A stretch of 64,000 nucleotides of DNA from G020353115 sp964389685 (GTDB lineage Bacteria > Bacteroidota > Bacteroidia > Bacteroidales > VadinHA17), in the NCBI GenBank assembly GCA_964389685.1, contig CAYMFM010000006.1:37545-101544 (forward strand), given 5' to 3'. Shown piece by piece: positions 18,457-26,989 of the stretch. Position 1 is the first letter of the stretch, and each line of letters begins with the position of its first letter. A program made the translations under genes and the position numbers. Under the pieces are notes generated by a model, which saw only the letters and a program-made list of their open reading frames with translations, did not search any database and was not told the DNA's origin.

Positions 18457-19230
18457 ATGATGAAATTCCGGAAAAATACAATCCTGTATTTGTTCCTCTT
18501 ATTTCCATTTTTTCCCCTTGGATGTACTGAAGAGGAGGAATACCTCCCGGGCTTAACAGGCGATGCGGTGGGGTACGTTTACCTCTTCGATGAGTTTGGG
18601 AACCTCCTGGACGATCACAGCAATGTAAAGATCACTGCAATAGGTACCCGGAAGCAGTACGATACATATACTGATAGTAAGGGAAGGTTCGAGTTGAAGG
18701 GTCTTCCGACAGGAACGTATGAGCTACATTTCGAAAAAGCAGGATTCGGAAGGTTAAAGCAGTTTGGGGTGAAGCATCTGGGCGGTAAGCCTACCCTTCT
18801 TGCCAATTATTTTTTATTTAAAATGCCTGCGACAACAATTACAAACCTCACCATAGAAAATGATACCGTTTATGGTGAATTCTTATTCATTTTCCAGGAA
18901 CAACCCTATTCATTATTTTTAAGGATCTATTTTTCAACCGTTCCCGGTTTCAGCAGAGAATCCACTCAATATATTATGGATCGCGAGCTTAGACAATACG
19001 ATGGCCGGTACCTGAGAAGCATAAATCTTGAACATGCTCCGTTTTCCCCCGGGGAAGAAGTTTTTATCATGGCATCCATTTATACACGGAGGACCAGTGT
19101 TAAACTGGATTTGGGTTTTTCGATGACCATTTCCGGAATCGATACCTATTTTGATTATGAACTCAATCAAACAATCTATCCGAATTTAAGCAATGTGTCA
19201 GATCATTTTTCTTTCATTTTTCCGGAATAA
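18457..19230 (+). CDS. Lipoprotein with carboxypeptidase-regulatory-like domain, copy 1
   Basis: This 257-residue exported protein has a lipobox ending PLGC (Cys ~23). An early region (about 35-115) has the pattern DSKGRFELKGLPTGTYELHF, typical of carboxypeptidase regulatory-like (transthyretin-fold) domains. The C-terminal half is unassigned. It is the first of three tandem genes with the same architecture; the next overlaps it by 38 bases. Being inserted between hypE and hypA is odd, as no hydrogenase function is evident. A surface or periplasmic binding or structural role is a guess. Confidence 0.75.
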   Translation: MMKFRKNTILYLFLLFPFFPLGCTEEEEYLPGLTGDAVGYVYLFDEFGNLLDDHSNVKITAIGTRKQYDTYTDSKGRFELKGLPTGTYELHFEKAGFGRLKQFGVKHLGGKPTLLANYFLFKMPATTITNLTIENDTVYGEFLFIFQEQPYSLFLRIYFSTVPGFSRESTQYIMDRELRQYDGRYLRSINLEHAPFSPGEEVFIMASIYTRRTSVKLDLGFSMTISGIDTYFDYELNQTIYPNLSNVSDHFSFIFPE

Positions 19231-19966
19231 AGCATCCCTCATTGCAGGGATTGCCTGGATTATCTTGACTTGTTCCTGTACAAAAGATGATCCACAGCCC
19301 TTATTCGCCCATAGCGTGATCAAAGGAGGTGTAAGTTTCTATAACGGATATCCGGAACCGGTAGACATTAAAGTTACAGCCCATGGCCCCTACGGGAATA
19401 AATCGGCTTTAACCGATAGCTCTGGCAACTATGAGATTTCCGGATTGGGAAACGGGACATACGAACTTGAATTTGCTAAAAAAGGGTACGGCACAAAATA
19501 TCACTTTGGCATACAACTGTTTGGAAATAACGCTGTTGTTAAGAATGAGATGCTGTATGAGAAAATGGTTGACTATACACTTCCAATCTATTATGAAGTA
19601 CATGATTACACCACTTTCTCCAGGCTTCATGGAGATGAGATCGGCGTTACAACAAACCAGAAAGACAGGTTCATGCCGGTCAGAATATTTCTTGGCAGCA
19701 ACAAAAACGTCAATTATCTGGATTATGAATATACCCTGAAGGGCTATGGATCCCAATGGACCGATAATAAAAATAATAATCTTCTGATCATTGGGGACCT
19801 CTGGCAATTCGATTATGAAGGTGGCCAGGAGGTTTTCTTTATCGTATATGTATGTAATCCTGAAGATCCGGGATATGTTGACAGTTATCTCAGGATTTTA
19901 CGCTTTTCAACGCTGGAAAAGAAAAAACGGTCAGCGGTGATGCGTTTCAAAGTACCGAAAAAATAA
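19193..19966 (+). CDS. Lipoprotein with carboxypeptidase-regulatory-like domain, copy 2
   Basis: A 257-residue paralog of its neighbours. The signal segment ends ILTCSC, a plausible lipobox. The repeat-domain motif is DSSGNYEISGLGNGTYELEF, followed by AKKGYGTKYHFGIQLFG, closely parallel to copy 1 (EKAGFGRLKQFGVKHLG). The ATG at 19193 overlaps the upstream gene, while the third copy starts on the last base of this stop (TAATG). The C-terminal region is rich in Tyr, Asp and Asn and has no known domain that I can name. Confidence 0.72.
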   Translation: MCQIIFLSFFRNKASLIAGIAWIILTCSCTKDDPQPLFAHSVIKGGVSFYNGYPEPVDIKVTAHGPYGNKSALTDSSGNYEISGLGNGTYELEFAKKGYGTKYHFGIQLFGNNAVVKNEMLYEKMVDYTLPIYYEVHDYTTFSRLHGDEIGVTTNQKDRFMPVRIFLGSNKNVNYLDYEYTLKGYGSQWTDNKNNNLLIIGDLWQFDYEGGQEVFFIVYVCNPEDPGYVDSYLRILRFSTLEKKKRSAVMRFKVPKK

Positions 19967-20694
19967 TGACAAAACTCCGATTATTTACCATAACCGTTTT
20001 ATTGTTTTTGTTACCAGGATGTGAAACAAACGATAAAACCATATTGAGTGGTGACATAATTGGTATGGTGTATTTGATAGACGAATATGACCATTATCTT
20101 TCGGACAGGTCCGGTATTAATGTCAATCTGATCTTCGATGATATACCGGTGATGTACACAACCACCGATCAAATCGGCCGTTTTTATTTTGAAAATATCC
20201 CGTATGGAACCTACCGGATCGATCTGGGGAAAGAGGGTTTTGTTAAATCATTGAGCAGTCATACGGTTTATCACGTGGGTGGGTATAGCCCGACACAGAT
20301 GAAATACAACCTGTATGAAGTACCCACATTCGAACTGGTTATTGACAGCATCGAATTCAAAGGATCTAATGAATCATCAGCGATTTATCTTCAATTGATA
20401 GGGGTTACAGAAATGCCTGAGTCAGGTTACTTCACCATCCGGTGTTTCTGCAGTGATACACCCGATGTATCCAAAAACAATTTTGTTACGGTTGATCCTG
20501 GCTGGATATGGATGTATCCTGAATATATAATTGACCAGGCTGCAATTGCCAATGCAATCTTAGGGTTTTATCAGGTGGAATCGGACAGCATGTATCTCCG
20601 GATTTACCCTCAGGCCAGGGGTCAGGGATATGATGACTATTCCGAGGAATCCCTGGGAAAACCATCCAATGTAATACGATTCAGGATAAAATAG
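19966..20694 (+). CDS. Lipoprotein with carboxypeptidase-regulatory-like domain, copy 3
   Basis: This 242-residue third copy has a lipobox LLPGC (Cys ~19) and the motif TDQIGRFYFENIPYGTYRID, followed by GKEGFVKSLSSHTVYHVGG. The core domain is shared with copies 1 and 2 (each begins G-x-V/I-Y or similar about 15 residues after the Cys), while the C-terminal halves have diverged. Overlapping starts and stops indicate one transcription unit. The three genes probably arose by local duplication. Function is unknown. Confidence 0.72.
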   Translation: MTKLRLFTITVLLFLLPGCETNDKTILSGDIIGMVYLIDEYDHYLSDRSGINVNLIFDDIPVMYTTTDQIGRFYFENIPYGTYRIDLGKEGFVKSLSSHTVYHVGGYSPTQMKYNLYEVPTFELVIDSIEFKGSNESSAIYLQLIGVTEMPESGYFTIRCFCSDTPDVSKNNFVTVDPGWIWMYPEYIIDQAAIANAILGFYQVESDSMYLRIYPQARGQGYDDYSEESLGKPSNVIRFRIK

Positions 20695-21033
20695 ATGACC
20701 GGTCGGGCCCCGATTTCAATTCGCCCGGATAGGGTCGGGGCACGTATAGTGAGACAAAGAATCAACCGCTCCAGAGGAGCGAAAGATTGGTAGTTCAAGG
20801 GAATTCAGTAATTACTCACTCCAGCGGAGTGAAACATTATAAGAATATTCAAAACCCTTAGTACTCTTTTTCTGTTTTTTACGAGCGATGAAAATTCCCT
20901 GTCTTTCTATTGGGATCCTCGAAAAAATGCGGAATCGAACCTGCCAGGGATTGCTGTTTTTTCGGGACTGCCTACTGCGCACTTAGAACTGAGGACTGAG
21001 GACTTCCCAAACCTAAGTCTCAGCCTATTTTGA
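20695..21033. repeat. 339-bp spacer with two palindromic repeat units
   Basis: No gene. CGCTCCAGAGGAGCG at 20767 followed by AAAGATTGGTAG, and CACTCCAGCGGAGTG at 20817, are two units 50 bases apart. They belong to the same family as the 47.7-48.0 kb array, in reverse orientation. The rest is unremarkable. Confidence 0.6.
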
Positions 21034-21447
21034 TTATTGATGCCCGTACCCGTATTCGTCATAAAACTGCTTCAGTGTGGCCGACAGCTCCTCGAAAGCA
21101 ATGTACTGCTTGGTACAGCCTTTCCTGGAACAGAAGATCACTTTTCCTCCTTTAATCACTTTCAGCGATAACATCGGGGCACCGCACTCTTCGCATTCGT
21201 CTTTGCTGATAAGCGATGCATCGCAATGTGGACAGAAAAACGAAACAATCTCCTTCTCTTTTATATCCAGCTTTGTTTCGTGGTCGTGACAACCGTAAAT
21301 CGCACAGAGACGAATGGTTCCTTCTTCCCCCTTTGCTGTTTTTCCCTTTAACCGGATACTGGGCTTATCATTGATTTTGTGATATGGGTCAGTTAACACC
21401 TTTCCACAGTGTGGACACTTGACATTGAATGAGAATAGATGTTCCAT
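21034..21447 (-). CDS. Multi-zinc-ribbon protein, hydrogenase island
   Basis: This 137-residue cytoplasmic protein has several CxxC pairs: CPHCGKVL, CAIYGCHDH, CPHCDASL, CEECGAPM and CSRKGC. That could make two to three zinc ribbons. It resembles the 154-residue protein at 35098-35562 in its C-terminal half (CxxCGAPx, then C-x-x-x-G-C-x-x-x-x-I), so the two are distant paralogs. Each stands near hydrogenase genes (hypA here; mvhA and its protease there). A metal-handling or assembly role is possible but not shown. It is divergent from hypA. Confidence 0.65.
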   Translation of the reverse strand: MEHLFSFNVKCPHCGKVLTDPYHKINDKPSIRLKGKTAKGEEGTIRLCAIYGCHDHETKLDIKEKEIVSFFCPHCDASLISKDECEECGAPMLSLKVIKGGKVIFCSRKGCTKQYIAFEELSATLKQFYDEYGYGHQ

Positions 21448-21572
21448 AACGATCAGTCTTTGTGTTAATGTAATATGCTTTTTCCGGATTTCCGGTTATA
21501 TAAAATTACAACCGATTACGCGAAATAGCAATGACTAAGATCGATAAAATTTCAGAATTATGAAATAAATTA

Positions 21573-21580
21573 TAGATTTG
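21573..21580 (+). promoter_or_regulatory. Candidate -7 box for hypA
   Basis: TAGATTTG matches TAnnTTTG and lies 35 bases before the hypA ATG. The same octamer precedes hypE at a similar distance. There is no clear TTTG at -33, so confidence is low. Confidence 0.35.
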
Positions 21581-21615
21581 CTGCAAATCATCCTTCAGGA
21601 TAACCTGCCGGAGTC

Positions 21616-21957
21616 ATGCATGAACTCTCAATCGCCATGAATGTAATTGAAATTGCCGATGAATATGCATCGAAAGCAAACGCATCGGTTGTTAAGGAGA
21701 TCGAGATTGAAGTTGGCGAGTTATCCGGTGTTGTCCTGGATGCCCTTGAGTTTGCCATGGAGGTGGCTGTCAGGAATACAATCCTTGAACAGGCGACCTG
21801 TCATTATATCCGGATCCCCGGAGTTGCCCGCTGCAGGAAATGCGGACATGAATTTAACACCGGCAACCTGCACACACCCTGCCCCAAGTGCAATTCATTT
21901 GAGCAGGAGCTGATCAGCGGCAGGGAGCTGCGGGTCAAATCCCTGATGGTGGATTGA
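21616..21957 (+). CDS. hypA: Nickel insertion protein HypA
   Basis: This 113-residue protein begins MHELSIA. His2 is the conserved nickel ligand with Glu3. The zinc site is CRKCGHEF and CPKCNSF (about residues 74-93). HypA delivers nickel with HypB to the large-subunit precursor. It is followed closely by an SDR-like gene and faces hypB across that gene, so hypA and hypB are separated but near each other. Confidence 0.95.
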   Translation: MHELSIAMNVIEIADEYASKANASVVKEIEIEVGELSGVVLDALEFAMEVAVRNTILEQATCHYIRIPGVARCRKCGHEFNTGNLHTPCPKCNSFEQELISGRELRVKSLMVD

Positions 21958-22003
21958 TATTATTTATTTTATTATTTTGCATCTTTCAATTTTCAGTAAT
22001 TCA

Positions 22004-23524
22004 ATGGACCAGCCACAGGATAGCACAACATGGACCAGCAGTGATGCTTTGTGTACCGATCTGCCAACCACACCAAAGCCTGATCTTGGTAAGGTACTGG
22101 TCACCGGTGCTACTGGGTATATCGGGGGACGGCTTGTTCCCGAGTTGCTGGCCAGGGGTTATTCAGTCCGCGTAATGGTGCGGGCAGATTCTGAAGAGTA
22201 CCTTGAACGCTGGCCCGGTGCTGAGGTGGTTGCTGCTGATGCACTGGATATTGTCCAGTTGAGGGAAGCAATGAAGGGTGTTGAGGTTGCCTACTACCTT
22301 ATTCATTCCATGTTGCTGGGACGCCGGGAATTCGAACTGGCGGATATTGAAGCGGCGAAGAACTTCAGAAAGGCAGCGGAAGAGAAGAACCTTAAACGGA
22401 TCATTTACCTTGGCGGGCTGGGGAACATTCAAACCAACCTTTCAAATCACCTGAAAAGCAGGATGAAGGTTGCCGAGGAGTTATCCGCCGGGGAAATTCC
22501 GGTGACCATCCTTCGGGCAGCCATCATCATCGGTTCGGGCAGTGCTTCGTTTGAGATCATCGAACATCTGATCCGGAAAACCCCAATTTTCTTCAATCCC
22601 CATTGGGCGCGAACAAGGTGCCAGCCGATCGGTTTGCGGGATGTGATCAAGTACCTGGTGGGTGTGCTTGAGACGGATGAGACGATTGGCGAGGTGTATG
22701 ATATTGGCGGAACGGATATCCTGACGTATGAAGAGATGATGAAGGTACTGGCAAAACTCCTGGGCAAGAAAAGACTATTCTTTTCCTCACCATTCTCAAG
22801 TATTCGTTTTTACAGTTACGTGGCAAGCCTGATCACCCCGGTACCGGCCCAGGTGATTTCCTGTTTAATGGAGGGGACACGGAATGAGGTGATCTGTCAG
22901 AATGATGATATCCGGAAAGTGATCCCATTCCGGCTGTTGCCTTACAAGGAATCATTGTTACGGGCAATGTCCAGGGAAGATCATGATAAGATTGCCACAC
23001 GCTGGTCGGATGCCTATCCACCGGCACATGAGTTGGCCATCAAACTGTCCGAACTGGAAACCCCTCCGCATTTCATCAGTACCTATGCTTTACCCTCTAC
23101 AAAAAGTAAATCAGCGCTCTTTCAATCCATCTGCCTGATCGGTGGAAGGGAGGGTTGGTTTAACAGCAATTGGATGTGGCGCCTTCGCGGTCTGCTGGAT
23201 CGCATCCTGATGGGGGTGGGAACTTCCCGGGGTAGAAGAAGCAGCTATTATCTGCGGATCAACGACGTGATCGATTTCTGGAGGGTGGAGGATCTGAAAC
23301 AGGATCAGTGTTTACTGCTGAGGGCAGAAATGAAAGTGCCGGGGAAAGCATGGCTCAAATTCCAGGTAGTCCCGGAAAAGGAGAAAAATATTCTGTCCGT
23401 GACCGCCTATTTTGAGCCGAATGGAATCTGGGGAAAAATCTACTGGTATACCTTCCTTCCCTTTCACTATTATATTTTTAAAGACCTGGTGAAACAGCTG
23501 GAGAAGAGGAGCAAGAGAATTTAG
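22004..23524 (+). CDS. NAD(P)-binding SDR with C-terminal DUF2867
   Basis: This is an atypical extended-SDR protein of 506 residues from ATG 22004; an upstream TTG at 21977 is less likely. The N-terminal Rossmann motif is VLVTGATGYIGG, followed by YYLIHSM and RIIYLGGLG. The C-terminal ~150 residues (from about SALFQSICLIGGREGW) match the DUF2867 type, with LRINDVIDFWRVE. Such proteins are annotated as NmrA- or epimerase-like with unknown substrate. It lies 46 bases after hypA, in probable read-through, but has no known part in hydrogenase maturation. Confidence 0.8.
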   Translation: MDQPQDSTTWTSSDALCTDLPTTPKPDLGKVLVTGATGYIGGRLVPELLARGYSVRVMVRADSEEYLERWPGAEVVAADALDIVQLREAMKGVEVAYYLIHSMLLGRREFELADIEAAKNFRKAAEEKNLKRIIYLGGLGNIQTNLSNHLKSRMKVAEELSAGEIPVTILRAAIIIGSGSASFEIIEHLIRKTPIFFNPHWARTRCQPIGLRDVIKYLVGVLETDETIGEVYDIGGTDILTYEEMMKVLAKLLGKKRLFFSSPFSSIRFYSYVASLITPVPAQVISCLMEGTRNEVICQNDDIRKVIPFRLLPYKESLLRAMSREDHDKIATRWSDAYPPAHELAIKLSELETPPHFISTYALPSTKSKSALFQSICLIGGREGWFNSNWMWRLRGLLDRILMGVGTSRGRRSSYYLRINDVIDFWRVEDLKQDQCLLLRAEMKVPGKAWLKFQVVPEKEKNILSVTAYFEPNGIWGKIYWYTFLPFHYYIFKDLVKQLEKRSKRI

Positions 23525-23608
23525 AATAATGAATATCAAATAACGAATGATGATTTTCATTTTATTTCATTTCGTAATTCTTCATTCGTTAATCATTATT
23601 CGATATTC
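23524..23608. terminator. Imperfect inverted repeat between converging genes
   Basis: GAATAATGAATATCAAATAA with ACGAATGATGA (23524-23554) pairs imperfectly with TTCATTCGTTAATC and ATTATTCGATATTC (about 23581-23608). It lies between the converging SDR and hypB genes and is AT-rich. It is a plausible bidirectional terminator, but it lacks a GC-rich stem with U-tract. Confidence 0.35.
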
Positions 23609-23624
23609 AATTCCTTTCTGATGA

Positions 23625-24521
23625 TTATCCGTTACCCTTACCATGCTCTCTCCTTAACCAACTGTACCATTCTTCCATCCCCTCGCCGGTCTTAACGGAA
23701 AGTTCGATGAATTCAAGATTTGGATTGACCCGGAGGGCATATTCCTTCACCTTTTCCATATCAAAATCGACATAGGGAAGAAGGTCAATCTTATTGATGA
23801 TGCATGTACCGGATGTGCTGAACATGCTGGGGTATTTCAACGGTTTATCATCCCCTTCCGTCACACTGATAATCACCACCCGCTTCGTTTCTCCCAGGTC
23901 AAACAGCGCGGGACAAATCAGGTTTCCAACGTTTTCAATCATCAGGAGTGAATGATCTGCTATTTCCAGCTGTTTAACCGCCTGGTTTACCATATCGGCA
24001 TCGAGGTGGCACCCTTCACCGGTATTCACCTGGATCACCGGTGCTTCGGTGGCTTTGATCCGGTAAGCATCCTGCATGGTTTGCTGGTCACCCTCAATGA
24101 CAGATATGGAAAAATCCTGCCTTGTATCCCGGATTGTCCGTTCAAGAAGTGTTGTTTTTCCCGAGCCCGGTGAACTCACCAGGTTAAGAGCCGTTATCCC
24201 CTTGGCTTCGAAAAACCCCCTGTTCCGTTCAGCGATCAGGTTATTTTTTTGCAGAATATCCTGTCCCACATCGATCAAGCTTCCATGAGAATGGTCATGA
24301 TCATGATGGTGGTGTTCGTGATCGTGTTCGTGTGAGTGATCCCCCTCATGGTGATGCTCATGGTGATAGGTATGCTCGTGGGGATGACTGTGCACTATCC
24401 CGTCGTGCTCATGTTCGTGCTCGTGTTCATAAGGATGGTTGTGTTGATCATTCTTCTCTTCACCCGGTTTCTGAATGGTTACTCCCTTGCCGGGCTGGCC
24501 ACATCCGCAAGTATCGCACAT
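23625..24521 (-). CDS. hypB: Nickel-binding GTPase HypB with long His-rich domain
   Basis: This 298-residue G3E GTPase provides energy for nickel insertion. The N-terminal CDTCGCGQ (residues 2-9) is the high-affinity CxxCGC nickel site. Residues 27-79 hold 26 histidines, a nickel-storage region. The P-loop is SSPGSGKTT (about 116-124), and the switch/NKxD motif is INKIDLLPY. Both nickel sites and the GTPase fold are intact. It is transcribed toward hypA's unit and needs the NicO-type transporter at 5128 for supply. No paralog is seen. Confidence 0.96.
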   Translation of the reverse strand: MCDTCGCGQPGKGVTIQKPGEEKNDQHNHPYEHEHEHEHDGIVHSHPHEHTYHHEHHHEGDHSHEHDHEHHHHDHDHSHGSLIDVGQDILQKNNLIAERNRGFFEAKGITALNLVSSPGSGKTTLLERTIRDTRQDFSISVIEGDQQTMQDAYRIKATEAPVIQVNTGEGCHLDADMVNQAVKQLEIADHSLLMIENVGNLICPALFDLGETKRVVIISVTEGDDKPLKYPSMFSTSGTCIINKIDLLPYVDFDMEKVKEYALRVNPNLEFIELSVKTGEGMEEWYSWLRREHGKGNG

Positions 24522-24908
24522 CGTGTTGTAATTTTAGTTTGAGAGTGTAAAATTAAGAAAAAAAACACTCACCGGGTTACTTCGAGGGACTTATCCATTG
24601 TCACCCGGTGAGTAGTAGCCACCCTATGAGTTCATATTGGCTTATTTTATTAAGCTTGGTGCAGAGAATTAGAATTGATTTTCTTTAGCCCTGAAAGGGC
24701 ATTAGCAGTAACACAGGGCAACGCCCTGTGAACCTGGCAACTTATAAATCTAAGCCCTGTAAGGGCGAAAGCCTAATCCCATATATATCGTTCATCATAT
24801 TCTACATTATACTTTCTCAGGAAAGATCTGAATTCATCCTCAAAGCTTTTGTGTTTATGATGTTCATCTTGACTTTGGTTTTACAAAGCCATACTGGAAG
24901 TTACAACA
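24522..24908. repeat. 387-bp spacer with a REP and GCCCTG palindromes
   Basis: No gene. A variant REP palindrome lies at 24567-24613 (arms ACTCACCGGGTTAC and GTCACCCGGTGAGT, longer loop). Then come AGCCCTGAAAGGGC (about 24688), ACAGGGCAACGCCCTGTG (24714-24731) and AGCCCTGTAAGGGC (24752-24765). The same composite occurs at 52.8-53.0 kb. Confidence 0.75.
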
Positions 24909-26255
24909 TTACAGCAGCACCCCAATCGAACGGTCTTCTTTCGGGAGAGTAACGAAGAAAGTTGTTCCTTCCCCTTCCTTGCTTTTCAGGCTGATTTTTC
25001 CGTGGTGTCTTTCAATGATCTTTGCTACGATGGACATTCCCATACCGGTTCCTTCCTCTTCTGATTTTCTTGCATTGGTAGCCCGGTAGAATTCGTCAAA
25101 TATCTGCTCCTGTTCCCCTTCGGGTATTCCTATTCCCGTGTCGGTAACCTCAATGTGGATCTCATTTCCTTTCCGGATTGCCTTCAGGGAGACTGAACCG
25201 TTTTTTGGTGTGTACTTTATGGCATTGCTGAGCAGGTTCGTGAACACTTCCTCCATGGAGAACGCACTGCCAAAAAAGGGATCAATCTCGGGTGAAATGT
25301 CCGTTCTAAAATCAATCGATTTGTCTGTTGCATCACTCTTCAGTGTCGCAGCTACCTTCAGTAAGGTATCCTTCAGGGAGAATGATTCACCAGAGAATTT
25401 ATCCTCCAGCCGGATCCGGGTCAGTTTCAGAAGATCCTTGATGAATTCCGTTAACCGGAAGGACCGGCTGTATGCCCGGTCAATAAATTCTTTCTGTTTG
25501 TCACTGGATTTAAACAGCTGGGCAGCTACACTCAGATTGGTCTGAATAGCAGCCAGGTGTGATTTGATGTCATGAGTGACACGAAGAACATATTCGTTTT
25601 TTATGGCATCTTTTTTATTCAGTTCAATGTTTGCCTGGCGGTAGGCTTCTTCCTGTTTTCTCAGGGCTGAGGAGATCGAAATGGTCAGGTAAACAATAAG
25701 GTAGGATGTCGTACCAAAAACAATGACCGACACCAGCACATAAAACTTGTTCTGGTAAAGGTCATGACCAATAAATCCTTCAAGAGGATAATGGGGAATA
25801 ATTCCAATGCATTCAAAACAAGCTGTGATGGCCATAAGAAACAGGGCAAAGGTGGCCTGCAGATAACTGTCCAGCGGTGACACCAGTGTGCTGGCAATAA
25901 CCATTTGAAAGAAGAAGTATAGATAAAAGGGATTCTCAATACCGCCGGCAAAGTGAATAATAATAGCCAGGACCAGCAGATCGCCAGATGTTTGAAAATT
26001 GATGATTCGCTTCAGTGCTCTTGAATTATCTCCGGAGATCCCTTTTGCGCGATTCAACAGGTAATAGGTGATCAGGTTGATCAAAATGAATGCCGAAGTA
26101 AAGATATAAATCCATCTGTAGGGCAATTCAAGTCCAATAAACCGCTGTGTAGCAAAGGTTGTCAAACCCACCCCGAAAACAAATAACCACCGAAGTATGG
26201 TTAACCAGTAGGCCCGGTTTTCAAGTCTGGTATTCTGGTATACCAGATTTTCCAT
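24909..26255 (-). CDS. Membrane sensor histidine kinase
   Basis: A 448-residue kinase. About six hydrophobic helices (residues 18-200) form an integral-membrane sensor of the MASE type, with no large periplasmic loop. The H-box is VTHDIKSHLA with phosphoacceptor His228. The ATPase domain has NLLSNAIKYTP (N), DTGIGIPEGEQEQIF (G1) and GTGMGMSIV (G2). I chose ATG 26255, eight bases after the response regulator stop, over an upstream start that would overlap that gene. Divergent from the mvh/hdr operon, it could control it; this is inference. Confidence 0.88.
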   Translation of the reverse strand: MENLVYQNTRLENRAYWLTILRWLFVFGVGLTTFATQRFIGLELPYRWIYIFTSAFILINLITYYLLNRAKGISGDNSRALKRIINFQTSGDLLVLAIIIHFAGGIENPFYLYFFFQMVIASTLVSPLDSYLQATFALFLMAITACFECIGIIPHYPLEGFIGHDLYQNKFYVLVSVIVFGTTSYLIVYLTISISSALRKQEEAYRQANIELNKKDAIKNEYVLRVTHDIKSHLAAIQTNLSVAAQLFKSSDKQKEFIDRAYSRSFRLTEFIKDLLKLTRIRLEDKFSGESFSLKDTLLKVAATLKSDATDKSIDFRTDISPEIDPFFGSAFSMEEVFTNLLSNAIKYTPKNGSVSLKAIRKGNEIHIEVTDTGIGIPEGEQEQIFDEFYRATNARKSEEEGTGMGMSIVAKIIERHHGKISLKSKEGEGTTFFVTLPKEDRSIGVLL

Positions 26256-26262
26256 TTCAGGA

Positions 26263-26655
26263 TTATTTAGGCAGGAATTTCTGTATCTCTTCCAGAATGG
26301 TGTCCGGTTCAACGGGTTTTTCCAGATATGCATCGACCGGTAGCCAGTCTTTGCTTTGCATTGCAGCCTTGAAGTTAATACCGGTCATCCCATCAATGGA
26401 AGTCAGCATGATGATGGGCATATTTTTATAGGAGTCATCCTCTTTTATCTCACGAGCCATCTCAAATCCATCGTTAGGTTGTTCCATCATAACATCAAGA
26501 ATGGTTAGATCAGGTTTTTCCGCTTCGAGTTTTTCCATGCCCTCTTTACGATTGAGCGCAGGAATAACTTGATAATTATTGTTTTCCAGAATAGCCTGAA
26601 CGGCGAGGATGAAATCCGGGTCATCGTCCACAAGTAATATTTTTGCTCTGCTCAT
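26263..26655 (-). CDS. Single-domain response regulator
   Basis: This 130-residue CheY-like receiver has no output domain. LLVDDDPDF gives the acidic pocket, Asp54 in LTILDVMM is the phosphorylation site, and MLTS and LEKPVEP give the switch Thr and the Lys. It is translated just before the histidine kinase. With no DNA-binding domain it may act by protein contact, or be an intermediate in a phosphorelay. A promoter is visible upstream. Confidence 0.92.
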   Translation of the reverse strand: MSRAKILLVDDDPDFILAVQAILENNNYQVIPALNRKEGMEKLEAEKPDLTILDVMMEQPNDGFEMAREIKEDDSYKNMPIIMLTSIDGMTGINFKAAMQSKDWLPVDAYLEKPVEPDTILEEIQKFLPK

Positions 26656-26692
26656 TTTTTTGTTTGGTTAAAAAATCACTATTCAGAAAAAC

Positions 26693-26725
26693 CAAAGGTA
26701 TAAAAATTTGTTTGAGATTTACAAA
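26693..26725 (-). promoter_or_regulatory. Bacteroidetes-type promoter for the regulator/kinase operon
   Basis: On the minus strand TTTG (26725-26722) and TACCTTTG (26700-26693) are separated by 21 bases. This fits the Bacteroidetes sigma-ABfr consensus TTTG-N19/21-TAnnTTTG. Transcription would start near 26688, about 33 bases before the ATG at 26655. It supports assignment of the window to Bacteroidota. Confidence 0.65.
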
Positions 26726-26989
26726 ATGAATAATTTACAAAAACAGAGGATCCGGAGAGCGAAATGACGGACTGAAACTAATCTAAATCGATTCTATTTA
26801 CTTGTAATAACTTGAAAGATAAATATATAGAGCTGATCCTTACTATGTTTAAAAACATGTTCATTGGTTATATATTGTAACAAAAAACCATTTCATGTAT
26901 TTTTAGCGAGATCCCGCAAGTAATATAAGTTTTACAATCTAGTAACGTCATGAGAAAATTCGTTTAAATAATTTTAATGTAACGAGCAT
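26726..26989. other. Spacer upstream of the hdr/mvh operon
   Basis: Gene-free, AT-rich region that should hold the promoter of the plus-strand operon. I could not find a TTTG/TAnnTTTG pair in a fitting place, and saw no riboswitch or terminator. GTAATATAAG near 26919 and the run to 26989 are unremarkable. Confidence 0.35.

Noticed and set aside
26656..26989. Riboswitch or leader upstream of the hdr/mvh operon
   Set aside because: Long AT-rich spacer but no recognisable aptamer, stem or terminator.
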